From assembly GCA_047967505.1 (NCBI GenBank), contig CM106539.1: a stretch of 64,000 nt of DNA; one strand, given 5' to 3'. A model generated the notes under the pieces. It had not been told where the DNA came from. It saw nothing but the letters and a program-made list of their open reading frames with translations, and ran no database searches. The translations under genes and the position numbers were made by a program. Shown here piece after piece: positions 55,257 through 64,000 of this stretch. Within the stretch, counting starts at the first letter, position 1; the number at the start of each line of letters is the position of its first letter. This DNA is from Dipteris shenzhenensis. Its lineage: Eukaryota; Polypodiophyta; Polypodiopsida; Gleicheniales.

Positions 55257-55612
55257 TGAAGAGAGTGGGAGAGAAGTAAGGAGTCTCACTTGCAGCTTTC
55301 TCACATACACAATGGGGGAATACACACAAAGGTGGAGGCTGAAAACAGTTTTCCTCTTCTTAGTTGTGAAAGCCAAAAGAACTCTCTCTAAGTACAAAAG
55401 GAATAGGTGAACCCTATATGTGGGTCTCAAACCAAACTTAGCTAACCTAGGTGGTATACTAACTGAGCCACTAACTAGAGTACATCAAGATAGCTGTCAT
55501 CCAGCTATTATTCATGGGCGGTGTACCAATCGCATATGCAGCTAACAAGTCGGTGACATAAATGCACAACAGTCACCCTGGCATATCACGAGTCGAGCTC
55601 GATATCTCAACA
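55257..55612 (-). repeat. Copia-3 3' LTR
   Basis: Starts TGAAGAGAGTGGGAGAG (Copia-1 has TGTAAAGAGAG) and ends ATATCTCAACA. It matches both Copia-1 LTRs along its length. CTCCCCCTCGAGC follows, the plus-strand view of the polypurine tract. Confidence 0.93.
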
Positions 55613-57513
55613 CTCCCCCTCGAGCTCAATCCCAATTCCTGCACACCAAGCAGGTCTTTGAACTTGTGCAGCTTCTCTGCATCTAATGCCTTCGTGAATA
55701 TGTTAGCTACCTGATCCTCTGTGCTAACATAAACTAGATCAATAAAACCTACTTGAACCTTCTCCTGCACATAGTGATAATGCACCTCAATGTGCTTTGT
55801 TCTAGCATGATAGACTGGGTTATTTGCCAAGTGTATACTGCTCATGTTGTCACAATAAATGACAACTGGCCCATCTGTAGAGTGATGCATATCATGAAGT
55901 AGCCTACACAACCAAGCTACCTCACATGCAGCCATGGCTGCACCCCTGTACTCAGCCTCTGTGCTCGACAAGGACTTTGTAGGATGTTTCTTGCTGCTCC
56001 AAGTGACTGCGGCACTCCCAAAAGAGAACACATATCCACTAGTAGATCATCTATTAGAAATACTACCAGCCCAATCAGCATCAGTGTATCCATGCAACTG
56101 TATCTGAACCCCGGTCTCATAAAATAGTCCATATTGCAATGTGGACTTCACATACCTCAGTATGTGTCTAGCCGCATCCAAATGTGGTTTCCTTGGAGCC
56201 TGCATAAACTGACTTACCAACCCAACAACATAGCTCAAATCTAGCCTGATAATAGTCATATAGATCAAACTTCCTACTATGCATCTGTACATAGTAGGGT
56301 CTTCCAGAAGCTCACCTGCATCTGCGCTCAGCTTCACATTCTGCTCCAAAGGAACTGAAATAGGCTTAGAACCTATCATCCCATAATTGGACAGCATGTC
56401 CAATCCATACTGCCTCTGCAAGAGCCATATCCCACTTGTGGATCTAATCACCTCAATGCCCAAGAAGTAACGCAACTCTCGCAAATCCTTCATCTCAAAC
56501 TTCTGCTTCAATAGCATTTTCACATGAAGGATATCTTCACCACTATCACTTGTGATGATCAAATCACAAGCAGCATAATGCCTTTCTCTGTTTTTCTCAC
56601 ATAAAGTGAGAAATCTGCCTTGGAAATCTGAAAGCCAATAGTGACAAGATACTGTCCTATCTTGTCAGACCATGCTTTGGGTGCTTGCTCCAAGCCATAC
56701 AAGGCTTTCTTCAACCTGCAAACAAACTCAGGATGAATAGCGTGCACATAACCTGGTGGCTGCTCCATATAGACCTCTTCTTGCAAATCACCATGCAAGA
56801 AGGCATTCTTTACATCCATCTGATGTAAAGACCATCCCCTTGATGCAACCATAGCAATGACTGCTCTTATAGTTGCCATGTTTGCAAGTGGACTGAATGT
56901 TTCTTATATGTCTGTGCATACCTCTTGACAACTAATCCTGCCTTGTATCTGCTCACAGAACCATCTACATTGTGCTTCACCTTATAAACCCACTTGCAGC
57001 CAATTGCATTCTTGTCTTTAGGCAAAGGCACCGATTCCCATGTAGCATTTGCTTCCAAGGCATCCCTTTCTTCATCCATTCCTTTCTCCCATTTTTCTTT
57101 TCCCATGGCTTGCTCAAAAGAAGTGGGTTCTGGTTCGTGTATCACTTTGACATATAGGCATAGTGAATGGCTATAAATCCATCATATTTCAGCCTATCCA
57201 CAAGATACTTAACTTTGGTAGACCTGCGCAGAATAGGCTCACTACCAAGTGCTCTCAAAACATCCCTTGTCTTCCTTACTCCAGGTGTAACAACAGAAGG
57301 AATACCCAACTCATCATCAAGGCTCTGTTCTGAGCCACTGTATTCACCATCCACATAAGAGTGACCTACATTCACATCAACCATGGGCTGATCTACTTTC
57401 TCTTTTCCCTTTCGTGATACTTGCATACCACTATCTGCATTGCTTTGAGGAGATTCTCCTGATCTCAATCTGCCTGTCCATGGCGAAGCATGTGAACCAC
57501 TGCTAGAGGACAT
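55573..57513 (-). pseudogene. Copia-3 integrase C-terminal region, RT and RNase H
   Basis: Minus-strand frames in order: [20 protein letters not shown] to HYAYMSK (57142-57513), [20 protein letters not shown] and [19 protein letters not shown] (56867-57145), [20 protein letters not shown] and [20 protein letters not shown] (56559-56879), then [35 protein letters not shown] (56047-56562) and RNase [21 protein letters not shown] with [20 protein letters not shown] (55573-56031). The YVDD block is lost in a small deletion near 56565. Frame changes at 57143, 56870, 56560 and a stop at about 56050 make it nonfunctional. Confidence 0.9.
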
Positions 57514-57639
57514 TACAAGTCCATTAATATTTTGTGATTGCTGCTGTGAATTCTGTGCAGCATTACCATTTTGTGCATCTACATCATAATCACATTTATT
57601 GGTTTATATCAGCTGCTCATCTCATGAAAAACACCTAGA

Positions 57640-59187
57640 GTGTCTAGGCCAGCTGATAGGTTTGTTCCAGGGGTAGACTATGTGATGCTTACTGATTGCG
57701 GGGAGCCTTCTTGCTACAGAGAGGCTATGATGCGTGAGGATCAACGCAAGTGGGAGTATGCTATGCAATCAGAGATGAGTTCACTTATGAAGAATAAGAC
57801 TTGGGACTTGGTTTCTTTGCCACATGGAAAGAAAGCATTGCCATGTAAATGGGTCTACAAAATGAAGGTCACAGGTGATGATGTGCCTAGGTACAAGGCC
57901 CGTTTGGTTGCTAAAGGGTTCAAGCAAGAGAAGGGTGTGGACTTTGATGAGATATTCTCTCCGGTTGTGAAGATGACCACACTTAGATGCATGCTTGGAC
58001 TAGTGGCAGTAGAGGATATGGAGCTTATGCAGATGGATGTCAAGACAACTTTCTTGCATGGGGATCTGCATGAGGAAATTTATATGGTTCAGCCGGAAGG
58101 CTTTGAAGAAAAGGGCAAAGAGCATTTAGTTTGCAAGCTGAAGAAGAGTCTCTATGGTCTTAAGCAAGCACCTAGAGAATGGTATCAGAAGTTTGATGCT
58201 TTCATTCGGTCCCAGGGTTTTAGAAGGAGTGAAATTGATCACTGCCTCTACACTAAAAGGGCTAAGGATAATAGCCTGATAATCCTGGCACTATATGTGG
58301 ATGATATGCTATTGGCTAGCAAGAATACTTATGAGCTAGATGCATTAAAGGGCAAGTTGCATGAGGCCTTTGATATGAAGGATTTGGGATTTGCAAGTCA
58401 TATTCTTGGTATGTGCATCACGCGTGATCGGAGTAGGAAACTCCTTTGGCTTTCACAAAAAGAGTATGTTACAAAAGTATTGCAGCATTTCAATATGGAG
58501 GGGGGGAAGGCAGTGAGTACTCCATTGCCTCCATATGTGAAACTGAGTCATACAGATAGTCCCAAATTAGATGAGGAAAGGGCCATGATGGCCAAGGTTC
58601 CTTATGCATCAGTAGTTGGGAGTCTTATGTATGCTATGATAGCTACTAGACTAGACATTGCATTTGCAGTGGGAGTTGTTAGCCGGTATATGGCTAATCC
58701 AGGAAAGAGGCATTGGGAGGCAGTTAAGTGCATCATGAGGTACATGAAGGGTACCAAGAAGATGTGCATCTGCTTTGGTAAAGGAGACATGCGTGTACTT
58801 GGGTACACAGATTCAGACTATGCAGGGCATGTGGATAGTAGGAGATCCACTTCTGGTTATGTGTTCACCTTTGCAGGTGGTGCAGTGTCGTGGATGTCTC
58901 ACACACAGAAGTGTGTTGCTTTGTCTACCACAGAGGCTGAGTATGTTGCAGCCACAGAGGGTTGCAAGGAGGCTATATGGCTTGATCGGCTAGTGGGAGA
59001 TTTGGGGATTCATACAGGTGTACCGACATTGCATAGTGATTCCATGAGCGCTATTCAGCTAGCACGGAATCCGGTCTTTCATGCAAAGACCAAACACATT
59101 GAGGTCAGGTACCATTTCATCAGGGAGGTACTTGAGGACAAGCGCATAGAGCTTGTCAAGGTTCATACAGATGATAACCCATGCTGA
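57640..59187 (+). CDS. Copia-4 reverse transcriptase and RNase H, open 515-codon frame
   Basis: A complete copia RT and RNase H region without internal stops. Residues ~30-60 hold the pre-RT block (QRKWEYAMQSEMSSLMKNKT). RT follows: [69 protein letters not shown], catalytic YVDDM near residues 219-223, LGFASHILGMCITRD and VGSLMYAMIATRLDIAFAVG. RNase H has GYTDSDYAG near residue 387, ALSTTEAEYVAATEGC near 428, SDSMSAIQLARNPVFHAKTK and FIREVLEDKRIELVKVHTDD. A deletion after DDNP shifts the frame; LTKSLPSQRFEYCRVLMGI can be read in another phase just downstream. The first Met is probably internal; gag, protease and integrase are absent. Confidence 0.95.
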   Translation: MSRPADRFVPGVDYVMLTDCGEPSCYREAMMREDQRKWEYAMQSEMSSLMKNKTWDLVSLPHGKKALPCKWVYKMKVTGDDVPRYKARLVAKGFKQEKGVDFDEIFSPVVKMTTLRCMLGLVAVEDMELMQMDVKTTFLHGDLHEEIYMVQPEGFEEKGKEHLVCKLKKSLYGLKQAPREWYQKFDAFIRSQGFRRSEIDHCLYTKRAKDNSLIILALYVDDMLLASKNTYELDALKGKLHEAFDMKDLGFASHILGMCITRDRSRKLLWLSQKEYVTKVLQHFNMEGGKAVSTPLPPYVKLSHTDSPKLDEERAMMAKVPYASVVGSLMYAMIATRLDIAFAVGVVSRYMANPGKRHWEAVKCIMRYMKGTKKMCICFGKGDMRVLGYTDSDYAGHVDSRRSTSGYVFTFAGGAVSWMSHTQKCVALSTTEAEYVAATEGCKEAIWLDRLVGDLGIHTGVPTLHSDSMSAIQLARNPVFHAKTKHIEVRYHFIREVLEDKRIELVKVHTDDNPC

Positions 59188-59259
59188 CGAAGAGTCTACC
59201 TAGTCAGCGGTTTGAGTATTGTCGTGTATTGATGGGAATTAGATAGTATGCTCACTGGT

Positions 59260-59500
59260 TGTTCTCCCTTAAAGGTACATTGTCCTTTAAGTGGGAGGTT
59301 GTGGGGGTTAAAGGTCATTGTGCCTTAACCCCGGTTATGTACAATACTCAAACACATATATAAATGAATGAAAAATAAGATTAGGGTGGTTCTGCACCCA
59401 CCAAAACTTGTGGCTCTCTGTCTCTCTCTCTCTCCTTCTTCCATTCTTGCTTCCGTTGAGAGCACTCTCAGATTGTGCATCATATGTGGACATGTGTGCA
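59260..59500 (+). repeat. Probable Copia-4 polypurine tract and 3' LTR
   Basis: After the pol end, AAGTGGGAGG (59288-59297) looks like a polypurine tract, followed by TTGTGGGGGTTAAAGGTCAT as a likely LTR start. A TATA-like ACATATATAAATG lies at 59353-59365 and a CT microsatellite at 59418-59432. The right edge cannot be fixed because no second LTR is present. Confidence 0.55.
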
Positions 59501-59603
59501 TCCCTCATTGAAACCAGCGTCTTCAAGAGAAACTCTTTCATTGTCTGGTATTCGGAACCTAAAACCCCGGGATCTTTGACACTTGTGTCAACATCAAATC
59601 CAG

Positions 59604-61767
59604 CTAGGACTTCGAGTGCCTCATCCTCTCATAGTTAAAAAACAACCTCTTTGTCATGGATGAATACATACTCTTCTCCATCAATGATGAGGGGGGACAA
59701 GGACCATAAGTCTGCTTCTGGGTCAATGATCTCCAATGTAGATTCTTGCTCGACATTGGGGGCTCTTGAAGTAGGCTCAATGCTTGAGCTGCTTCCATCT
59801 CCTCTCTTGCATGGTCAAGACTCTCTTCCATGTACATGTCAGAGGCTAGTCTAGGGACGAGGATAACAACAGTTCTACTAGAGGGGGTGTTGGATGATGA
59901 GGCTTCTTCCTCTAAATTTCCTTCTTTGAGAAAAAAGATGAATGTCATCTCCCATGAAAGGAATTTAGTGCTTGTATTTCCCACGGTCCTCACTTCTAGG
60001 ATGTCTTTTACTTCTACTATCCTAAATCCTTCCTCTATAAGATTATTCCAAAAGCGAGCCAAGCGCTTTCCAAACTTGGGTTCCTCTAGGAACAGATACT
60101 TGATGTAATCTATGGGAACCCATCTCTTTGAAGAGTGGTCAACTTGTATAAGCAAAATTTGTGAACTTCTCTTGCATGTAGAGAATGAGATCTGAGAAGT
60201 CATCCTTGGCTCGCATATATGTGCCTAGGACATCTAAAGTCCTATCAAACACTAAAAGTAGCTCTTTCTCACGACCTACAAATGCAGTTCGCGAGATGAA
60301 ATCATGGAACACAGCTCTAGTTGAATCCATGGCAAATAGCGACTGATGGAGTGAATAACTTTTGAGGGTGGGAGTTTCTATGGCTCTCTAAATGTGAAAG
60401 TGAGAATGTGATGTAAAAAGGGCTCTTACCCCTTTATATATATCAAAACCCTAAAAATTAAAACTAATCATAAAATCCCTAAATTTTTTGAAAAACATTT
60501 ACATTGAACCGAAAGGAGAAAACATCAAACGAAATAACATTTCAATTTAATTGTCCATCATCTTTTGAAACAATAACTAGGATTTGATAAAAAATAAATG
60601 CTGCACTAGTCAAACACATTGTTAACAATCTTATAGGAGGAATGAAATTGGCACTATGCATGCACTTCTCCACACGGCGACTGATCTTACCACCATTTAA
60701 GGTAAAGTAGAAGGACTCTGACATGCCGTCCTTCATGATCAATAGGTGCTCGCACATCCCTTAGAGTCCATTGCGATGTGACATTCACATTCTTGACATC
60801 TCCCTCTTCAACATCAATAGACAAACTTACCCCCATATTGTCTTCATCATTAGAGTGTAGGGGAAGCCATCGGCCATTTTGTTTCTTCCAGTGCATGTAC
60901 TAAAAAGCTAAATACAACATTTGGCATGACAAATGGTATCTAATAATCACATTGTCTTTACATGGGTGACATTGAAACACATCACCCTTTTGGTCACCTG
61001 ACCCGGTTCCCCGATTCATCCCAAGTAAATCTTCAAGAGCATTTTCATCTACAGGCTTGCAAGACCACATAGATTTTGTTCTATGCATATGTATATTCTA
61101 AAACAAAGAAGTAAAAATGTGCAGAGTCATAAACCAAGATAAACTTGCCCATTTGGATCCAAATGTAAACTTCATGGCCATGCCCACATCCCTTGCAATA
61201 TTGTCCTTATATGATTGCAATGTCCTCGAGTCCACATTGCTGCAATCCATGTCTTGAAGTTGTGGTGGTGCAATGGTTTGCAGATGGCCATAGCTTGATG
61301 ATGTCATTGGAGTGATGTATGTTGCATTATACCAATACACATTCTTCATTTGCAAGGAGGCCAACTTCTCCCCTGCATGCATTTGCTTACCTAAATCCTC
61401 ATGAATCGTAGTGAACTTATGTATGAATGATTCAATCGGTTCCCACTCCTCGAAGTCCAAAGGGAAAACATTTGCCACCATGAATAAGAGATCTTAGAAA
61501 CGAAACACAAAATTTCCAAATGGAATCATTACACTTATGGTTGAAAAAGGTACATAGATAGAAAGGCTCACAATGTGATGGTATCCTAGATTGATTGAAT
61601 GATGGAGGAAGGTGCATATCTTTTCCCATATAAACATGTTGCACTTTTGTGAGCCATCCTTTCTTCCCAAACTTGAACTTCAAGATGTGCCCCTTCCACT
61701 CATGCAAGATATCACCTCTCTTGCTCTTGGGAAGCTTATGTGGACCTTTGGCCAATCCTTTCATCAC
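59604..61767 (-). pseudogene. Unrecognised multi-fragment gene
   Basis: A series of minus-strand frames may be exons or broken parts of one gene. From upstream: MMKGLAKGPHKLPKSKRGDI and HEWKGHILKFKFGKKGW (61432-61767); MVANVFPLDFEEWEPIESFI to SYKDNIARDVGMAMKFTFGS (61098-61481); KPVDENALEDLLGMNRGTGS (60900-61088); QNGRWLPLHSNDEDNMGVSL and VNVTSQWTLRDVRA (60687-60896); MDSTRAVFHDFISRTAFVGR, YMRAKDDFSDLILYMQEKF (60139-60330); then KYLFLEEPKFGKRLARFWNN and EEEASSSNTPSSRTVVILVP (59604-60203). I recognise no domain. Fragment boundaries such as 61088/61098 could be short introns, but splice borders were not clear. Confidence 0.35.
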
Positions 61768-61949
61768 TATCCAGTCATTTTAAGCTATAGGTGCAAGGGA
61801 TCCACTCATCCAATGCATTTTTGGTGTTGTGGAAGACACAAGAGGTCACAACATTGCATGGTCTTGTAGCCTTGCTCCTCACCATGCTTGCAGAGGTTGC
61901 AACAGAAAGAATGGGACTCCTACATAGGGCAATGCAACTCGAACACAGG

Positions 61950-62139
61950 CTCAAAAGAGGGAGAAGGAGAGGGATAGAGCTGCCAGCAACAGAGGAACAT
62001 GAGAGGGAGAAGGAGAGGGACATATCAGCTCCAATAGAGGCACAAAAGAGGGAGATGGATAAGGACAGAGCAACACCAACAGAGGCACAAAAGAGAGAGA
62101 GGGGAGAGGGAGAGAGAGAGGGGGGGGCAGGTACACAAC

Positions 62140-62183
<44 letters not shown>

Positions 62184-62185
62184 CT
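61950..62185 (+). repeat. Purine-rich minisatellite and GA microsatellite
   Basis: A ~45-base unit with GAGGCACAAAAGAGGGAGA is repeated about three times (61965-62100), followed by (GA)n at 62147-62180. The long Glu/Arg-rich frame 61791-62378 derives from it. Confidence 0.85.
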
Positions 62186-62789
62186 GGAGCAAGCAGGCCA
62201 TAGCAGGCAGGAGGGAGCAGAGAAAGGGGGGAAGAGGGCAAATGCGTGGGAGGCAATTCAAAAATGGAGGGAATTGGTAGGATGTACCAGAATAGTGGGG
62301 GGCAGAGGCCCTAGAAAGAGGGAGGGGAGAAGAAACATCCACCACAAGGGGCCTACCATCCCATTGAAGGCAGATTAGGGCTCATGTGGGGGAGGTGCAC
62401 CTGGTAGGAGGGTCAAACATGGGTTAAGAGGGGGGGATGGTTTGGGTGGTCCCTAGTGTAAGGGGAGCAACCAATAGGGGCTCTTTGTAGGCCTGCCCAC
62501 CATCCACCTCAACATACCATTGCCCCACACCTTCTAGCACTCTCATTGGTACACCTCAAATCCCTCTCTAATCCCTTGAAATTAGGAAACACTAATTGAG
62601 GCCCTTTTGAGATCCCATTTCTCCCCTAATGGATTCATTTTTCCTACTCAATAAAGTCCTTGACCTAGATACTTGAGTTTTCCCTTGTGTACTTTGGCAT
62701 TGTATAATAAGACTAGTTCACCTTCCTTGATGTCTTTGGCTTTAAGGTTTTGTCAATGAGGTAATCCAAGAACTCTTGTGTGGTTTTAC
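62186..62789. other. No recognisable gene
   Basis: Mostly unique sequence. Positions 62590-62625 share about 32 bases, inverted, with 50845-50880. The last part may be gypsy-derived but could not be read as protein. Confidence 0.4.
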
Positions 62790-63110
62790 GGTAATCCATA
62801 GAAAAAGCACACCCTACTACCCCCAAGGGAATGGACAGGCTGAATCCACCAACAAATTATTATGCATACAGGGAGTACACATTTTCAATTGGTGTATGGC
62901 CTTGAAGCTGTGGCCCCACTAGCATTTGTAATACCAAGCCTATGCATAGCAGTACAAGAACACATGGGATATCATGCATCCCTGAAAGAAAGACTCTATT
63001 AATTGGAAAGGCATACAGAGACCAGATTAGTCACCTACCATGCCATGACAATAGAAAAATGCAAAAGAAAGGCATGGTTTGAGTGCCTCTATCCGACACA
63101 ATTTCAATGG
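62790..63110 (+). pseudogene. Ty3-gypsy integrase C-terminal half, plus strand
   Basis: The plus strand reads HRKSTPYYPQGNGQAESTNK, the integrase block with the catalytic Glu. After a deletion and frame change it continues FQLVYGLEAVAPLAFVIPSL, CIAVQEHMGYHASLKERL, LERHTETRLVTYHAMTIEK and CKRKAWFE, the C-terminal region of plant gypsy integrase. It runs into the opposite-strand half at about 63080-63110. Confidence 0.88.
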
Positions 63111-63990
63111 GGCATTTGAATCGGGTGATCACATTCTCGTATAAGAATCTTGCTGTGCTTCTGGCATCTGCCTTTCTAACTGCTTTAGCTTCAGCCCATT
63201 AGCTTCAGCCCATTTGGTAAAGTAATCAATGGCCACAGTGATGTAGTGTGCATGTGATCCCTTTGCTGCTAGATGGATGGGACCCACATAGTCAATCCCC
63301 TATTTTCAAATGGTTTTTGTGCAACAACTGTTGTTAGGGTATTGAAGTCTTTGTGTTGTGGTTTAGTAGTCTGTTGGCATACATCATAGCCTTTGACATA
63401 TTCATAGGCATCTGCCCAAAGTTTTGGCTTCATGGACTTCACTCAGGATTGGCATGATCTCATGAGGCATTACACATCTTCTTGAAACTTGGTCCTTGCC
63501 CATCTTGTACAGTTGTCCTATAATGAGTCGATAGGGTACAGCTTTTAAAATTAGTTTTTTGGCATCCACTGCTTTCATTTTAGCCTGACATGTGCTATGG
63601 GTACTAGGTGGCATAGTATCATTAACTAATTTTTGAGGCTCTTGGGGACTTTCTTTTTCTGAAGTCTCTTGATCGAGCTTCATCTGCACATGTGGCTTAT
63701 ACTTTCAAAACTTCTTATGTTGGGAGCTGTGGGGTAACTTTTCCTCTGGCAAAGTATTCCCAAGTAAGGCTTCATTTGTTGTGCATACTCCTTAAAGTCC
63801 ATCAGGGGACCATTCAAGAGGAGGTGGCTCAGATTTTGAGGGAGCTGGCTTGGTAAGATACAATTCAATGATCCTAGTTTGGACTCATTCAAACTCATTG
63901 AAGTGTTCGGCCTTGGCTTTGCGGTGATATCCTCCTTCAGCTTTCTTGTGGAATCTTCTATTGTTATTCAACTTTGGGAAGCTCCATTAG
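63075..63990 (-). pseudogene. Ty3-gypsy linker, zinc finger and integrase N-terminal half, minus strand
   Basis: The minus strand from 63990 reads the linker KAKAEHFNEFE, VQTRIIELYLTKPAPSKSEP and, in the 95-codon frame 63402-63689, KKLILKAVPYRLIIGQLYKM, GKDQVSRRCVMPHEIMPILS. DVCQQT marks the zinc-finger Cys pair. The integrase core follows: GIDYVGPIHLAAKGSHAHYI, TVAIDYFTKWAEA, a short duplication (TTAGCTTCAGCCCAT twice at 63187-63215), RSTARFLYENVITRFKCPIE and IVSDRGTQ with the second catalytic Asp. Stops and frameshifts are present. Homologous to 2000-2873, but less decayed in the core. Confidence 0.88.
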
Positions 63991-64000
63991 AGCATGCAGA

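Larger units (their letters stand above)
55257..57628 (-). mobile_element. Copia-3: 5'-truncated Ty1-copia, same family as Copia-1
   Basis: A 3' LTR (55257-55612), polypurine tract, RNase H, RT and the integrase C-terminal region align closely with Copia-1. The alignment stops at about 57628, inside what corresponds to Copia-1 position 5275; gag, protease and the integrase core are absent. There is no second LTR and so no testable target duplication. The broken end lies about 12 bases from the start of Copia-4 on the opposite strand. Confidence 0.93.

Noticed and set aside
61791-62378. 195-codon plus frame with Glu/Arg repeats
   Set aside because: Produced by a GA microsatellite and purine minisatellite; no family similarity seen.
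1-64000. tRNA or rRNA genes
   Set aside because: No cloverleaf with A and B box or rRNA core was noticed by eye; a covariance-model scan was not possible.

Overview
This 64 kb window is nuclear DNA of a land plant with a large, repeat-dominated genome. The evidence is plant-type Ty1-copia elements with initiator-Met-tRNA primer sites, plant Ty3-gypsy pol fragments, a CACTA/EnSpm transposon with a spliced TNP2 transposase, a plant UDP-glycosyltransferase relic, GT-AG introns, and many microsatellites and long purine/pyrimidine tracts. Species cannot be fixed from the sequence; density and nesting suit a fern, gymnosperm or similar big genome. No intact cellular gene, rRNA, tRNA or CRISPR array was seen.

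Layout. 1-8583 (mostly minus): gypsy pol debris, including a reading frame that starts as copia gag and runs into gypsy pol. A full-length Ty1-copia (Copia-1, 2874-8321, target duplication ATGAG) is nested in it. 8584-9684: first of three copies of an ~1.0-1.15 kb LTR-like repeat (others 40951-42095 and 48923-49940). 9685-15041: no recognisable gene. 15042-19673: Copia-2 (target duplication ACCTT), whose gag start is joined almost directly to the RT region, so protease and integrase are missing. 20590-25460: a decayed coding segment, then a 3.3 kb unit with a ~2.3 kb pyrimidine-rich strand, followed by a shortened second copy. 25461-27105: AT-rich DNA with microsatellites and a 189-bp tandem duplication.

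27106-34614: a 7.5 kb CACTA-type DNA transposon with 30-bp terminal inverted repeats starting CACAACAA, flanking AAA, clusters of TAGACGC-type subterminal repeats, and two divergent spliced genes: a TNP2 transposase (plus) and a second TNPA-type protein (minus). Both carry stops. 35628-39125 (minus): a decayed, possibly transposase-like gene and a protein-kinase pseudogene. 39236-40070: minisatellite with higher-order structure. 42818-47220: relics of a GDSL-type lipase (weak), a UDP-glycosyltransferase and gypsy RT/RNase H.

51585-52060: second strong pyrimidine tract. 52130-54010: decayed multi-exon coding region with coiled coil. 54270-55256: gypsy-like gag. 55257-57628: truncated Copia-3, same family as Copia-1, joined head to head to Copia-4 (57640-59300), whose RT-RNase H frame is open for 515 codons. 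59604-61767 (minus): unrecognised multi-fragment gene. 62790-63990: one gypsy integrase split into two opposite-strand halves that meet at about 63090.

As a whole the window records successive transposon insertion, deletion, inversion and decay. The most instructive object is the divergent-gene CACTA element with variant termini; I see no evidence of a wholly new type of system.
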